This document shows, piece after piece, positions 1 through 6,997 of a stretch of 25,212 nucleotides of DNA (position 1 is the first letter of the stretch; each line of letters starts with the position of its first letter). Source of the DNA: Alphaproteobacteria bacterium. GTDB taxonomy: Bacteria > Pseudomonadota > Alphaproteobacteria > JAJTHO01. A program made the translations under genes and the position numbers. The stretch lies in contig JAJTHO010000054.1 of assembly GCA_021297975.1 (NCBI GenBank), forward strand, positions 1 through 25,212, written 5' to 3'. The notes below the pieces were generated by a model that was not told the DNA's origin, did no database searches, and was given only the letters and a program-made list of their open reading frames with translations.

Positions 1-1
1 G

Positions 2-1156
2 ACTGAAAAACCAGACATTCCCGATACCTACCAAGATATTGTCACCCTCGTGCGCAGCCGTCTTGATGATGCCGTGCGGGCGCATCTGGTGTCTGATGTG
101 CCGGTGGGCGCGTTTCTCAGCGGCGGGATTGATTCAACCGCAATCGTCGCCCTGATGGCGCGGCAAACACAGCATCCGGTTGAAACATTTTCCCTTGGTT
201 TCAGCAGCAAGGGCGAGGTTCATGATGAGCGCAATGTTGCCGCCGAGGCCGCCGCCATTATGGGCTGTACCCACCGCGCCCTTGAAATCAGCGAAGACGA
301 CATTAAAAACGCCTTCCCGCATCTGATTCAATCGCTTGATAGCCCCAGTGTGGACGGCTTCAACACCTATTTCGTCAGCCGCCTTGCGGCGCAACATGTG
401 AAAGTTGCGCTGTCCGGCCTTGGCGGGGATGAACTGTTTGGCGGCTATGGTTTTTTTAAGCCCAAGCCCGGCGCAGTGCTGGTAAGCCCGTTTCTCGGCG
501 CAGTAAACCGCGTTGCCGCGCTCCTGCCGTCGCCGCTTAATGATAAAATCCGTCGCCGCCTATCGGCCTGGAATGCACACGGCGTTGAGCGTCTTTCCCT
601 TGCGCGCCTTTTCAACAGCGATGAAAGCTTGCATCAATTTCTCTCGTTCCCCTTCAACAGCGACGCCGCTTTAGAGTCATCCCCTTCGGCCATAGATGAT
701 TTCCAACGCGTCTCCGCCGCCGAGTTAAACGGCTATCTCCGCAATACCTTGCTGCGCGATGGCGATGTGATGAGCATGGCGCATAGCCTTGAGGTGCGCC
801 CAATTCTGCTCGATCATCTTTTTGTCGAAACGGTTTATGCGATTCCCGCTTGGGCTAAGCAACACGGCGCGGGCGCAAAGCCGTTGTTTGTTGATGCCGT
901 GCGCGATGTGCTTCCCGAAACAGTCTTAAGCCGCCCTAAGCGCGGCTTTGACATGCCCTTTGCCCATTGGATGAACGCGCCGCTTCATGAACACGCGCTG
1001 TCGGCGTTTAACAGTAAAGCCGCCGCGCAGCTTTTAAAAAATAATACCGCGCGTCGTTTTCAGAACGCCGCAAAAACAAAAACCCTCACCCGCGCCCATT
1101 GGCCGTGGTTTATTCTGTTAAGCTGGTTAGAGCAAACACAGGTTCGCTGCGATTAA
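2..1156 (+). CDS. AsnB-type glutamine-dependent amidotransferase, C-terminal synthetase part (5' truncated)
   Basis: The frame is open to the left edge, so the N-terminal glutaminase domain (about 230-260 codons in typical 600-650 residue AsnB proteins) lies outside the window. The visible 384 codons are the ATP-dependent synthetase domain. Counting from the first full codon, the PP-loop SGGIDS is at about 40-45, followed by SGLGGDELFGGY at about 138-149 and SLEVRPILLDH at about 262-272, all hallmarks of asparagine synthetase. A GTG at 50 is only an internal start candidate. Homologues in polysaccharide loci (WbpS-like) are thought to amidate sugar carboxylates or act in exopolysaccharide systems; true asparagine synthesis is the alternative. 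Its TAA overlaps the stop of the convergent reverse-strand gene. The family is sure; the substrate is not. Confidence 0.9.
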   Translation, partial: TEKPDIPDTYQDIVTLVRSRLDDAVRAHLVSDVPVGAFLSGGIDSTAIVALMARQTQHPVETFSLGFSSKGEVHDERNVAAEAAAIMGCTHRALEISEDDIKNAFPHLIQSLDSPSVDGFNTYFVSRLAAQHVKVALSGLGGDELFGGYGFFKPKPGAVLVSPFLGAVNRVAALLPSPLNDKIRRRLSAWNAHGVERLSLARLFNSDESLHQFLSFPFNSDAALESSPSAIDDFQRVSAAELNGYLRNTLLRDGDVMSMAHSLEVRPILLDHLFVETVYAIPAWAKQHGAGAKPLFVDAVRDVLPETVLSRPKRGFDMPFAHWMNAPLHEHALSAFNSKAAAQLLKNNTARRFQNAAKTKTLTRAHWPWFILLSWLEQTQVRCD

Positions 1157-2487
1157 AGAATAGTGCCCAGCGCCACTTGAATATCGCGGCGCAATGCATC
1201 TTTCGCGGCATCATCGGCTTGATACAGGGCATCGTAATACAAACGGAACTTTTCTGCCCAAGCTGTGTTCTGTTTATAATGCTGGTGGAGCAGCGTTATA
1301 TCATGCTGGCCGGGAATAAATTCCGGTATAACGCCATACTGAACCAAACCAATATCATCATAACCAAATGCATCTAACCCATTCAGATACGCAATCGGAC
1401 AGCCCACTTTCAGTACATCAAGCTGTGAGCCTGTATTACCAAAAAGCGCGCAATCAACGCGCGCTGCAAACTCTTCGATAGACTCACCCTTTGGCGCAAG
1501 TTCCATATTCGGATAGCCTTCAAGACTTGGCTTTGACTTCATCCCAGGATGAAAGCGCAGGCTAAAGCGCAATTCGGGATAGCCCTTTGACAGGGCTTTT
1601 AACACCTCTAAGGTGTTGTCATCTAGGTAATTTGCAAACGCAATTCCCACGGTCTTGATTGTATCGGGCAATACGCGAAGGGGTTTACTCTCGCCCCGAA
1701 AACCGGTGAAAAATATTTTACCGCTGGTCTCACCCACGGCTTCATAAAATTCAAGTGCTGCCCTACCGTAAAGAAAACTGAAATCACTTTTTAATTTTGG
1801 GTAAAAATCATCTGTCAGCCAATCCTTGGAAAATTTACTCGGTACCTGACCATGCATGGTGAAAATTTCTTTAAGTCCCCCGATACGGGCCGCTGATTTT
1901 AATGCCAGTGATTCTATACCAAAATCACAGGCGGTAATAACCGCCCTGGTCTCCTGCGTAAACAGCTTGCGAAAGCGCAAAAAAGCCACCATATAGCACG
2001 CCGACTGCATTGCAGATGCCCATCCATAACGGCGTTGAATAGACTGGATGATGCGCATAGTTTTAGGAATATGCCGCACCATTCCCGGCAGGAAAACACA
2101 GAAAAAATGCAGAAATTGCAGAAATTTCTCCCGCGTATTCTGTACCTGCGGAACAAATGCTGGTTGCAACGCGCCACCCGAAATATCGTTCACATGTTCA
2201 ATATTATCACGGTGGTTGCTGTACCGATCAAGGCTCAGAATGCGCCCGAAAATAGGTCGATTAGCCTTAAATAAAACCGCACACCGGACGCCATAAATAA
2301 GCCAGGAAAGCCCACCTAAACCTATTTTTTCAAGTACCGTGTTTAATTTGAAATGCGCGCCCATTGAACCGGGGCTTTGCAGCATGCTGTTAAAAACAGC
2401 GACCTGCGTTGGCGCAGAATAAAAGCGCGCGATCTGCTTCAACGTGGAATAAAATACTGTGATAAAAAGTACTTGCTCACGGTTCAT
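1153..2487 (-). CDS. Putative GT-B-fold glycosyltransferase, surface carbohydrate biosynthesis
   Basis: This 444-residue protein is not one I can name. The C-terminal half looks like the nucleotide-binding half of a GT-B glycosyltransferase of the polysialyl/CDP-glycerol-transferase kind: RFHPG at 311-315, an SIEEFAARVDCALFGNTGS stretch at 336-354 and LDVLKVGCPIAY just after, matching the usual 'HP...ad..i...S...E....g.P' order. MHGQ at 211-214 could be an acceptor-site loop. The N-terminal 170 residues are basic and rich in aromatic residues without a clear membrane segment. It is the only reverse-strand gene among the forward genes of the left half. The ATG is preceded by only a weak purine tract. 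It diverges from the GNAT gene across about 50 bases. Sugar specificity cannot be read. An export or lipid-linked function is possible but unsupported. Confidence 0.6.
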   Translation of the reverse strand: MNREQVLFITVFYSTLKQIARFYSAPTQVAVFNSMLQSPGSMGAHFKLNTVLEKIGLGGLSWLIYGVRCAVLFKANRPIFGRILSLDRYSNHRDNIEHVNDISGGALQPAFVPQVQNTREKFLQFLHFFCVFLPGMVRHIPKTMRIIQSIQRRYGWASAMQSACYMVAFLRFRKLFTQETRAVITACDFGIESLALKSAARIGGLKEIFTMHGQVPSKFSKDWLTDDFYPKLKSDFSFLYGRAALEFYEAVGETSGKIFFTGFRGESKPLRVLPDTIKTVGIAFANYLDDNTLEVLKALSKGYPELRFSLRFHPGMKSKPSLEGYPNMELAPKGESIEEFAARVDCALFGNTGSQLDVLKVGCPIAYLNGLDAFGYDDIGLVQYGVIPEFIPGQHDITLLHQHYKQNTAWAEKFRLYYDALYQADDAAKDALRRDIQVALGTIL

Positions 2488-2503
2488 TAAATTTTCTCAA
2501 CTA

Positions 2504-2531
2504 TTGCACTGTAAAAACCCAACTGTAATAT
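2504..2531 (+). promoter_or_regulatory. Candidate sigma70-like promoter for the GNAT gene
   Basis: TTGCAC at 2504-2509 and TAATAT at 2526-2531 are separated by 16 bases in the short gap between two divergent genes. Both hexamers match consensus only moderately. A transcript would begin at about 2538, almost on the ATG at 2540, which has no clear Shine-Dalgarno sequence, so a leaderless message is possible. Weak, pattern-based call. Confidence 0.25.
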
Positions 2532-2539
2532 GTGGCTTT

Positions 2540-3037
2540 ATGCCTATTGACGCAACATATTGCTCTGAAGAAATTTACCTGCGTTCCGCTCTACAGAACG
2601 ACTCGCAATCTTTGTGGGAATGGCGCAATGATCCGCAAACCTGCGCCATGTCACAAAACAGCGCACCCGTCTCATGGGAAGACCACAGTCGTTGGTTTGA
2701 AGCATCCCTGAAAAATCCCCAAAGGCTGATTTTAATAGGCTGTTCCATCATAAATGGGAAAATCGGCATGTGCCGTTTTGATAGCGTTATTCAAAGCGCT
2801 GAAGTCTCTATAAACATGAATCCTGTCCATCGCGGTAAAGGTCTGAGCAAGCCGTTATTATCAGGATGTATTCAATTTTTTTTAAAACAGACACCACTAT
2901 CTCTCCGCGCCACTATTCACAAAAACAATGCACCAAGTCAGCGGCTATTTACCCAATGCGCCTTTATAAAAAAAAGTGAGCAAGACTCCTTTTATTTTTA
3001 TGAGCGCAACGCAATAGGGCTTGATTCTTTGCCCTGA
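2540..3037 (+). CDS. pseH: GNAT-family N-acetyltransferase, probable PseH (UDP-4-amino-4,6-dideoxy-L-AltNAc N-acetyltransferase)
   Basis: From ATG 2540 the protein has 165 residues, close to known PseH proteins. The frame opens at ATG 2459, but that would overlap the divergent gene and add 27 unrelated residues. LWEWRNDPQT at about 25-34 and an SWEDHSRWF stretch at about 45-53 match the PseH/GNAT type found alone or fused to PseG. INMNPVHRGKGLSKPLL at 91-107 is motif A, with RGKG as the acetyl-CoA pyrophosphate loop. In the pseudaminic pathway PseH acetylates the 4-amino group made by PseC, before PseG. It sits about 5.8 kb from the pseB-pseG run, beside the sugar amidotransferase. The pathway assignment rests on family and context; acetylation of another amino sugar in the locus is possible. 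Confidence 0.7.
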   Translation: MPIDATYCSEEIYLRSALQNDSQSLWEWRNDPQTCAMSQNSAPVSWEDHSRWFEASLKNPQRLILIGCSIINGKIGMCRFDSVIQSAEVSINMNPVHRGKGLSKPLLSGCIQFFLKQTPLSLRATIHKNNAPSQRLFTQCAFIKKSEQDSFYFYERNAIGLDSLP

Positions 3038-3049
3038 TGCGCTAGTAGC

Positions 3050-3056
3050 AGGAGAG
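3050..3056 (+). promoter_or_regulatory. Ribosome binding site of a 9-codon leader ORF
   Basis: AGGAGAG lies three bases before an ATG at 3060. This is a better Shine-Dalgarno match than most in the window, and it serves a nine-codon frame rather than the large gene. Confidence 0.5.
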
Positions 3057-3059
3057 AAA

Positions 3060-3089
3060 ATGACACACAAGGAAGGACGGAACGTATGA
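3060..3089 (+). CDS. Nine-codon leader ORF coupled to the sugar amidotransferase gene
   Basis: The frame encodes MTHKEGRNV. Its TGA at 3087-3089 overlaps the ATG of the next gene (3086) in an ATGA arrangement typical of translational coupling. The frame itself contains the AAGGAAGG (3069-3076) that serves the downstream gene, so ribosomes on the leader would cover and then release that site. This may be a genuine translated leader or simply the product of two purine-rich sites close together. No function is assigned. Confidence 0.35.
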   Translation: MTHKEGRNV

Positions 3090-4300
3090 CCATCTATTGT
3101 AGCAAATGCGTCTATCCTGATGTTTCTGCTGTTCCTCTGTCCTTTGACGAAGAAGGTGTTTGCTCTGGTTGCCATGTGCATGTAAAAAAATCGTCCATCG
3201 ATTGGCCGCGGCGCTGGGAGCAATTCAAGGAATTGGTCAACAGCTATAAAACTGACAATAACTACGACATTCTAATTCCTGTCAGTGGCGGCAAAGACAG
3301 CTATTATCAAACGCATGTCGCCAAGGAACTCGGCTTAAAACCTCTCCTCGTCACCTATCACGGCAATAATTATCTGCCCGAAGGCGAAGCCAATCTTTTC
3401 CGTATGCGTGAGGTATTCGATTGCGATCACATCATCATCCGCCCCGGCGTTGATACCCTGATAAAAATGAATCGCCTCGGCTTCCGCGTTCAGGGTGATA
3501 ACAACTGGCATGGTCATTGCGGGATTTTCACCAGTCCCATTCAAGTTGCCGTGCGCTATAAAATCCCGCTGATTTTATGGGGTGAACATGGCTTCATGGA
3601 TTTGGGCGGCATGTATTCGTATAGCGATTACGTTGAGTTCACCGCTAAGCATCGTCTGGAACACTCCTTGCGCGGCTATGATTGGTCTGATTTCACTGAT
3701 GCTGGCCTGGAAAAGTTAGGGCTTTCCGCCTTTAAAGAAGGCCTCACCGCAAAAGATTTGCTGTGGGCACAATACCCCAGCGACGATGAAATTGATAGCG
3801 TTGGCGTGCGCGGTATTTACCTCAGCAACTATGTGGATTGGGACGCAAACAATCACACGAAACTGGTTGTGGAAAAATACGGTTGGGAGCCAGCGCGCCA
3901 GCCGTTTGAGCGCACCTATCGCCGCTTTTCAAACCTTGATGATATGCATGAAAACGGCATTCATGATTACATGAAATTCATCAAAATCGGCTATGGCCGC
4001 GCCACCGATCATGCCTGTAAAGACATTCGCGGCGGCGTGATGACACGGGCGGAAGGCATTGAGATGATTCGCAAATACGACGCTGTAAAACCGCGCCGCG
4101 ATTTGGAACGTTGGCTTAAATATGTGAATATGTCTGAAGAAGAATTTGACTACACGCTCGATGGTTTCCGCGATCATCGCGTTTGGCGCATTGAAAATGG
4201 CCAGTGGGTGAAAGACAACATTTGGGGCGGCTCCTCCAGCTACGGCGCCGTCCACCAAGATAACACCACCACCTTCCGCTCTAGCAGAAAGGCCAGCTAA
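3086..4300 (+). CDS. N-acetyl sugar amidotransferase (WbpG/WbuX/PseA family)
   Basis: The 404-residue protein begins with a zinc-ribbon-like pair, CSKC at 5-8 and CSGC at 26-29, followed by the ATP-pyrophosphatase loop SGGKDS at 67-72 (preceded by DILIPV). This matches WbpG of Pseudomonas, PseA of Campylobacter and LgaG-type proteins. These convert an N-acetyl group of a sugar or nonulosonate to an acetamidino group using ammonia. WbpG works with HisH/HisF-like partners; none is seen here, as in the PseA case. The AAGGAAGG site at 3069-3076 sits nine bases before the ATG. The C-terminal 20 residues are Ser/Thr-rich and look unconserved. With the PseB/PseC/PseG genes nearby, an acetamidino-pseudaminic-type sugar is a reasonable inference, though the exact substrate is unproven. 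Confidence 0.85.
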   Translation: MTIYCSKCVYPDVSAVPLSFDEEGVCSGCHVHVKKSSIDWPRRWEQFKELVNSYKTDNNYDILIPVSGGKDSYYQTHVAKELGLKPLLVTYHGNNYLPEGEANLFRMREVFDCDHIIIRPGVDTLIKMNRLGFRVQGDNNWHGHCGIFTSPIQVAVRYKIPLILWGEHGFMDLGGMYSYSDYVEFTAKHRLEHSLRGYDWSDFTDAGLEKLGLSAFKEGLTAKDLLWAQYPSDDEIDSVGVRGIYLSNYVDWDANNHTKLVVEKYGWEPARQPFERTYRRFSNLDDMHENGIHDYMKFIKIGYGRATDHACKDIRGGVMTRAEGIEMIRKYDAVKPRRDLERWLKYVNMSEEEFDYTLDGFRDHRVWRIENGQWVKDNIWGGSSSYGAVHQDNTTTFRSSRKAS

Positions 4301-4301
4301 C

Positions 4302-5321
4302 ATGGCGCAACCGCAACGCAGCGCGTTATTCAACGAAAACGATATCCGTCCCGAAAACTTGATGACGGAGCAAGAAAAACACATGCTGGCGGATATTGAT
4401 TTCATACTGCAGTTCAAAGACCAGTATGTCGCCGTTGCCTGCCCGGCCTGCGGCAGTACAAAAAGCCATACTGCCTTCAACAAATATTCGCTGGATTATA
4501 AAGATTGCAGCGATTGTGGTACGCTCTACATCAATCCGCGTCCATCGCCTGAGCATTTGGAGCAATTTTACAAACAATCAAAAAATTATGAATACTGGAA
4601 CACGCACATTTTTCCCGCATCAAGCGAGTTACGGCGCGAACGTATCTTCAAACCGCGGGTGCAAAAAGTAAAAGAAATCTGCGCTGATTTGGGTATTAAG
4701 CCGCAAACTCTCGTTGAGGTGGGCGCGGGCTTTGGCTTGTTTTGTGATGAAGTGCAAAAAGATGGTTTTGCTGCCAATGTTGTTGCGGTTGAGCCTACAC
4801 CCTCGCTTGCGGAAACGTGCCGGGGGCGCGGCCTCAACGTGATGGAATCTACAATCGAAAAAGCCACCTTCGCGCCGGAATCGGTGGATGTTTTGTGCAG
4901 CTTTGAAGTTATCGAACATCTGTTTAATCCCGGCGCTTTTATCGAGCAATGCAGCCGCTTTATAAAACCGGGCGGGCTGGTAATCCTCAGCAATCCCAAT
5001 GGGAAAGGCTTTGATGTTGTTGTTTCACCACAACATTCGGGTACGGTTGATGTGGAGCATTTAAACTACTTCAACCCCGCCTCTATGGAGTTGCTCTTTA
5101 ATCGTTATGGCTTTGATGTTATCAATGTTGAAACCCCCGGCAAGCTCGATGCCGATATTGTCCGCAATATGTTTTTACAGGGTAATTTAAAAAAGCAGGA
5201 CAATCCATTTTTGCATCAAATTTTAGTGGAAAACTGGGATGCGTGCGGCGATTCCTTTCAAGCATTTCTCGCTAATAACAAGCTCTCGTCCCATATGTGG
5301 ACAGTTGCACGAAAAAAGTAG
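4302..5321 (+). CDS. Zinc-ribbon class I SAM-dependent methyltransferase
   Basis: This 339-residue protein has an N-terminal zinc ribbon (Cys47, Cys50, Cys69, Cys72, within CPAC and CSDC) followed by INPRPSPEHLEQFY, then a Rossmann methyltransferase domain. Motif I is VEVGAGFGLF at 138-147, the acidic residue closing beta 2 is Glu164 (VVAVEPTP), FEVIEHLF is at 201-208, and KPGG is at 222-225. The architecture is that of the Methyltransf_23-type proteins common in O-antigen loci. It starts one base after the stop of the amidotransferase gene, so the two are almost certainly co-transcribed and probably act on the same glycan. Zinc-ribbon sugar C-methyltransferases (NovU-like) look partly similar, so O-, N- and C-methylation are all possible. 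Confidence 0.8.
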   Translation: MAQPQRSALFNENDIRPENLMTEQEKHMLADIDFILQFKDQYVAVACPACGSTKSHTAFNKYSLDYKDCSDCGTLYINPRPSPEHLEQFYKQSKNYEYWNTHIFPASSELRRERIFKPRVQKVKEICADLGIKPQTLVEVGAGFGLFCDEVQKDGFAANVVAVEPTPSLAETCRGRGLNVMESTIEKATFAPESVDVLCSFEVIEHLFNPGAFIEQCSRFIKPGGLVILSNPNGKGFDVVVSPQHSGTVDVEHLNYFNPASMELLFNRYGFDVINVETPGKLDADIVRNMFLQGNLKKQDNPFLHQILVENWDACGDSFQAFLANNKLSSHMWTVARKK

Positions 5322-5326
5322 GCTCT

Positions 5327-6928
5327 ATGCGTTTTTTCTTTGCTGAGTGTGAAAATGAATATTCTTTTGATTTAATGAAAGAATTAAGTGATAGACATGG
5401 CTTTACAATAAGCCATGTCTCAAGCCATTTTTTCCGTTTTAGTGAAGGTGACATGCGGAAGCTGCCGGTGTTTAAAGACACCATGGTGGTAGATAGTCGC
5501 ACTTTTTACGCGGTTGATACCTTATCCGCCGCATACGGTCAGTACTTCATACTGCTTGATAAAGAAATAATAGAATATTTCCAAGAAATTGAGTGCGATT
5601 TTTATGCCCTCACTGATCGCTATAATTACAAGTCAATTCCTTTCAGTGCGCGAAAAAGGCTATTTCGTGATTTAATTCGTTTCTGGCTGGGTTTTTTGCA
5701 AAAGGAGGGCGTTGAAGCCGTTTATTTTGGTGGTACCCCGCATTCCCTTGGCGAGATAGTTCTCATGCGTGCCTGCCACTATCTGCGCATCCCCATTGCC
5801 TTTCTCGGCTATACACAAATCAACAACCGCAGTTTATTGCGTCCTTATTACGATGCATTGCCAAAAGTTCCGAACGATTATTTACCAGGAAAATCAACCG
5901 CAGAAATTACAGCGCTTACCGACGCTGAGCTGCTTAAAGACGTGAATGAAGACAGCATGGCAACCCATGTGACGCGGGCAGCAAATGATCAGTTTCACGG
6001 CCAAGTTGGAGCCAATACAAATGATAAGTTTCTTGATATTGGCCAATGCCGCAAAAGTGAAACATTAGTAACGCGGCTCAAGGATCTAATTAAGCCGCTG
6101 TATTATAAGATTTTTTCTCCGCGCTCCGTACCTGTTTTTGAGATTGCTATTTCGCTTGATAAAGATCGCGACCTAGCATCTTGGCGGCGCGCAATTTTAG
6201 AACACCGCCGCTCAGCTCTAAAGCTAAAGAATTACCACGATTCTCTAGTTGAAGAAAACTTAGATTTAACCAAACCCTATATTTACTACCCCATGCATCT
6301 TCAGCCGGAAATGACCTCACAGCCAGAAGCAATGGTGTTTGATGATCATCTCTTGGCTCTGGAAACTCTTCTTAAAGTTCTACCAGAAGGTTGGCTAATA
6401 TACATTAAGGAAAACCCACGCCAATATGACCCAACGATAAACTTGGTTTCAGCGCTGCATTTTCGGGATAAACACGATCTTGATAGCCTTGTTACGCGCC
6501 ATAAAGACCGAGTGCGCCTAGTGCCACAGCGTTTAAAAACAGAAATGCTGATTGGAAATTGTAAAACCGTTGTAACCCTTACCGGCACAGCGGGATGGGA
6601 AGCACTAAATCTTGGTAAAACCTGCCTCACGTTTGCCTATCCTTGGTATAGCCCCTGCGCGAGCTGTTTTATCGTGCAAACCCCGGATGAGGTGCGTGCG
6701 GCGCTGCTGGCGCTTGCGGATAAAACACCCGATGCCGTTGCCCGCGACCGCGCCGCTTACCTGCATTTTTATCAGCAGGCACTCTTTGTTGGCACACCCT
6801 CAGATCCGCTCAGCGTTACCTTTAACACACGTCCGTATGCAGATTTACTACGATTACATAGCGCAGAACTTGCCGCCTACTATAAACACCGCAACAGCAG
6901 CAATATAGCGCAACATTATGCGGCCTAA
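5327..6928 (+). CDS. Capsule polysaccharide biosynthesis protein (KpsC/KpsS-like glycosyltransferase family)
   Basis: ATG 5327 gives 533 residues. An in-frame GTG at 5297 would overlap the previous gene and adds ten unconvincing residues. The C-terminal half carries the signature of the Capsule_synth family (PF05159-like): IYYPMHLQPE at about 319-328, IYIKENPRQ at 358-366, and TLTGTAGWEALNLGK at 417-431. KpsC/KpsS members are retaining Kdo transferases that build linkers on the capsule phospholipid, but many homologues in O-antigen loci are uncharacterised. The N-terminal 200 residues may form the acceptor half (YFGGTPHSLGE at about 133-143). It follows the methyltransferase by five bases and appears to be in the same operon. 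Parts are AT-richer than the neighbouring pse genes, as is common for specificity genes. The donor sugar is unknown; a nonulosonate or Kdo-like donor would be a guess. Confidence 0.7.
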   Translation: MRFFFAECENEYSFDLMKELSDRHGFTISHVSSHFFRFSEGDMRKLPVFKDTMVVDSRTFYAVDTLSAAYGQYFILLDKEIIEYFQEIECDFYALTDRYNYKSIPFSARKRLFRDLIRFWLGFLQKEGVEAVYFGGTPHSLGEIVLMRACHYLRIPIAFLGYTQINNRSLLRPYYDALPKVPNDYLPGKSTAEITALTDAELLKDVNEDSMATHVTRAANDQFHGQVGANTNDKFLDIGQCRKSETLVTRLKDLIKPLYYKIFSPRSVPVFEIAISLDKDRDLASWRRAILEHRRSALKLKNYHDSLVEENLDLTKPYIYYPMHLQPEMTSQPEAMVFDDHLLALETLLKVLPEGWLIYIKENPRQYDPTINLVSALHFRDKHDLDSLVTRHKDRVRLVPQRLKTEMLIGNCKTVVTLTGTAGWEALNLGKTCLTFAYPWYSPCASCFIVQTPDEVRAALLALADKTPDAVARDRAAYLHFYQQALFVGTPSDPLSVTFNTRPYADLLRLHSAELAAYYKHRNSSNIAQHYAA

Positions 6929-6929
6929 T

Positions 6930-6995
6930 ATGAATGATTTTTCCCTTGCGGGGGTAGCAGGCGGCGTACTAGGCAAAAACATAAGGAGTGCATAA
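6930..6995 (+). pseudogene. 21-codon ORF, possible remnant of an SDR gene
   Basis: An ATG one base after the preceding stop opens a 21-codon frame that fills the gap and ends two bases before the next ATG. The peptide reads MNDFSLAG followed by VAGGVLGKNI. Short-chain dehydrogenases often begin 'FSLxGKvxlVTGG.G.LGkxI', so this looks like an SDR N-terminus with several residues missing from the first beta strand, then cut off. It could instead be a small translated spacer peptide or chance. No strong Shine-Dalgarno sequence precedes it. Confidence 0.3.
6983..6988 (+). promoter_or_regulatory. Ribosome binding site fixing the start of the methyltransferase at 6998
   Basis: AAGGAG nine bases before the ATG at 6998 is a strong Shine-Dalgarno match and supports that start. 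Confidence 0.7.
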
Positions 6996-6997
6996 CG

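Noticed and set aside
1099..1377. Forward 92-codon frame running from the end of the asnB-like gene into the next gene
   Set aside because: It is antisense to the GT-B-like coding sequence, and its composition has no protein-like pattern.
3929..4483. Reverse 184-codon frame opposite the amidotransferase and methyltransferase genes
   Set aside because: It lies fully opposite two well supported genes with clear family motifs; no recognisable domain or ribosome site.
4586..4999. Reverse 137-codon frame opposite the methyltransferase
   Set aside because: Shadow of the zinc-ribbon methyltransferase; Cys/Pro/Ser-rich without a domain.
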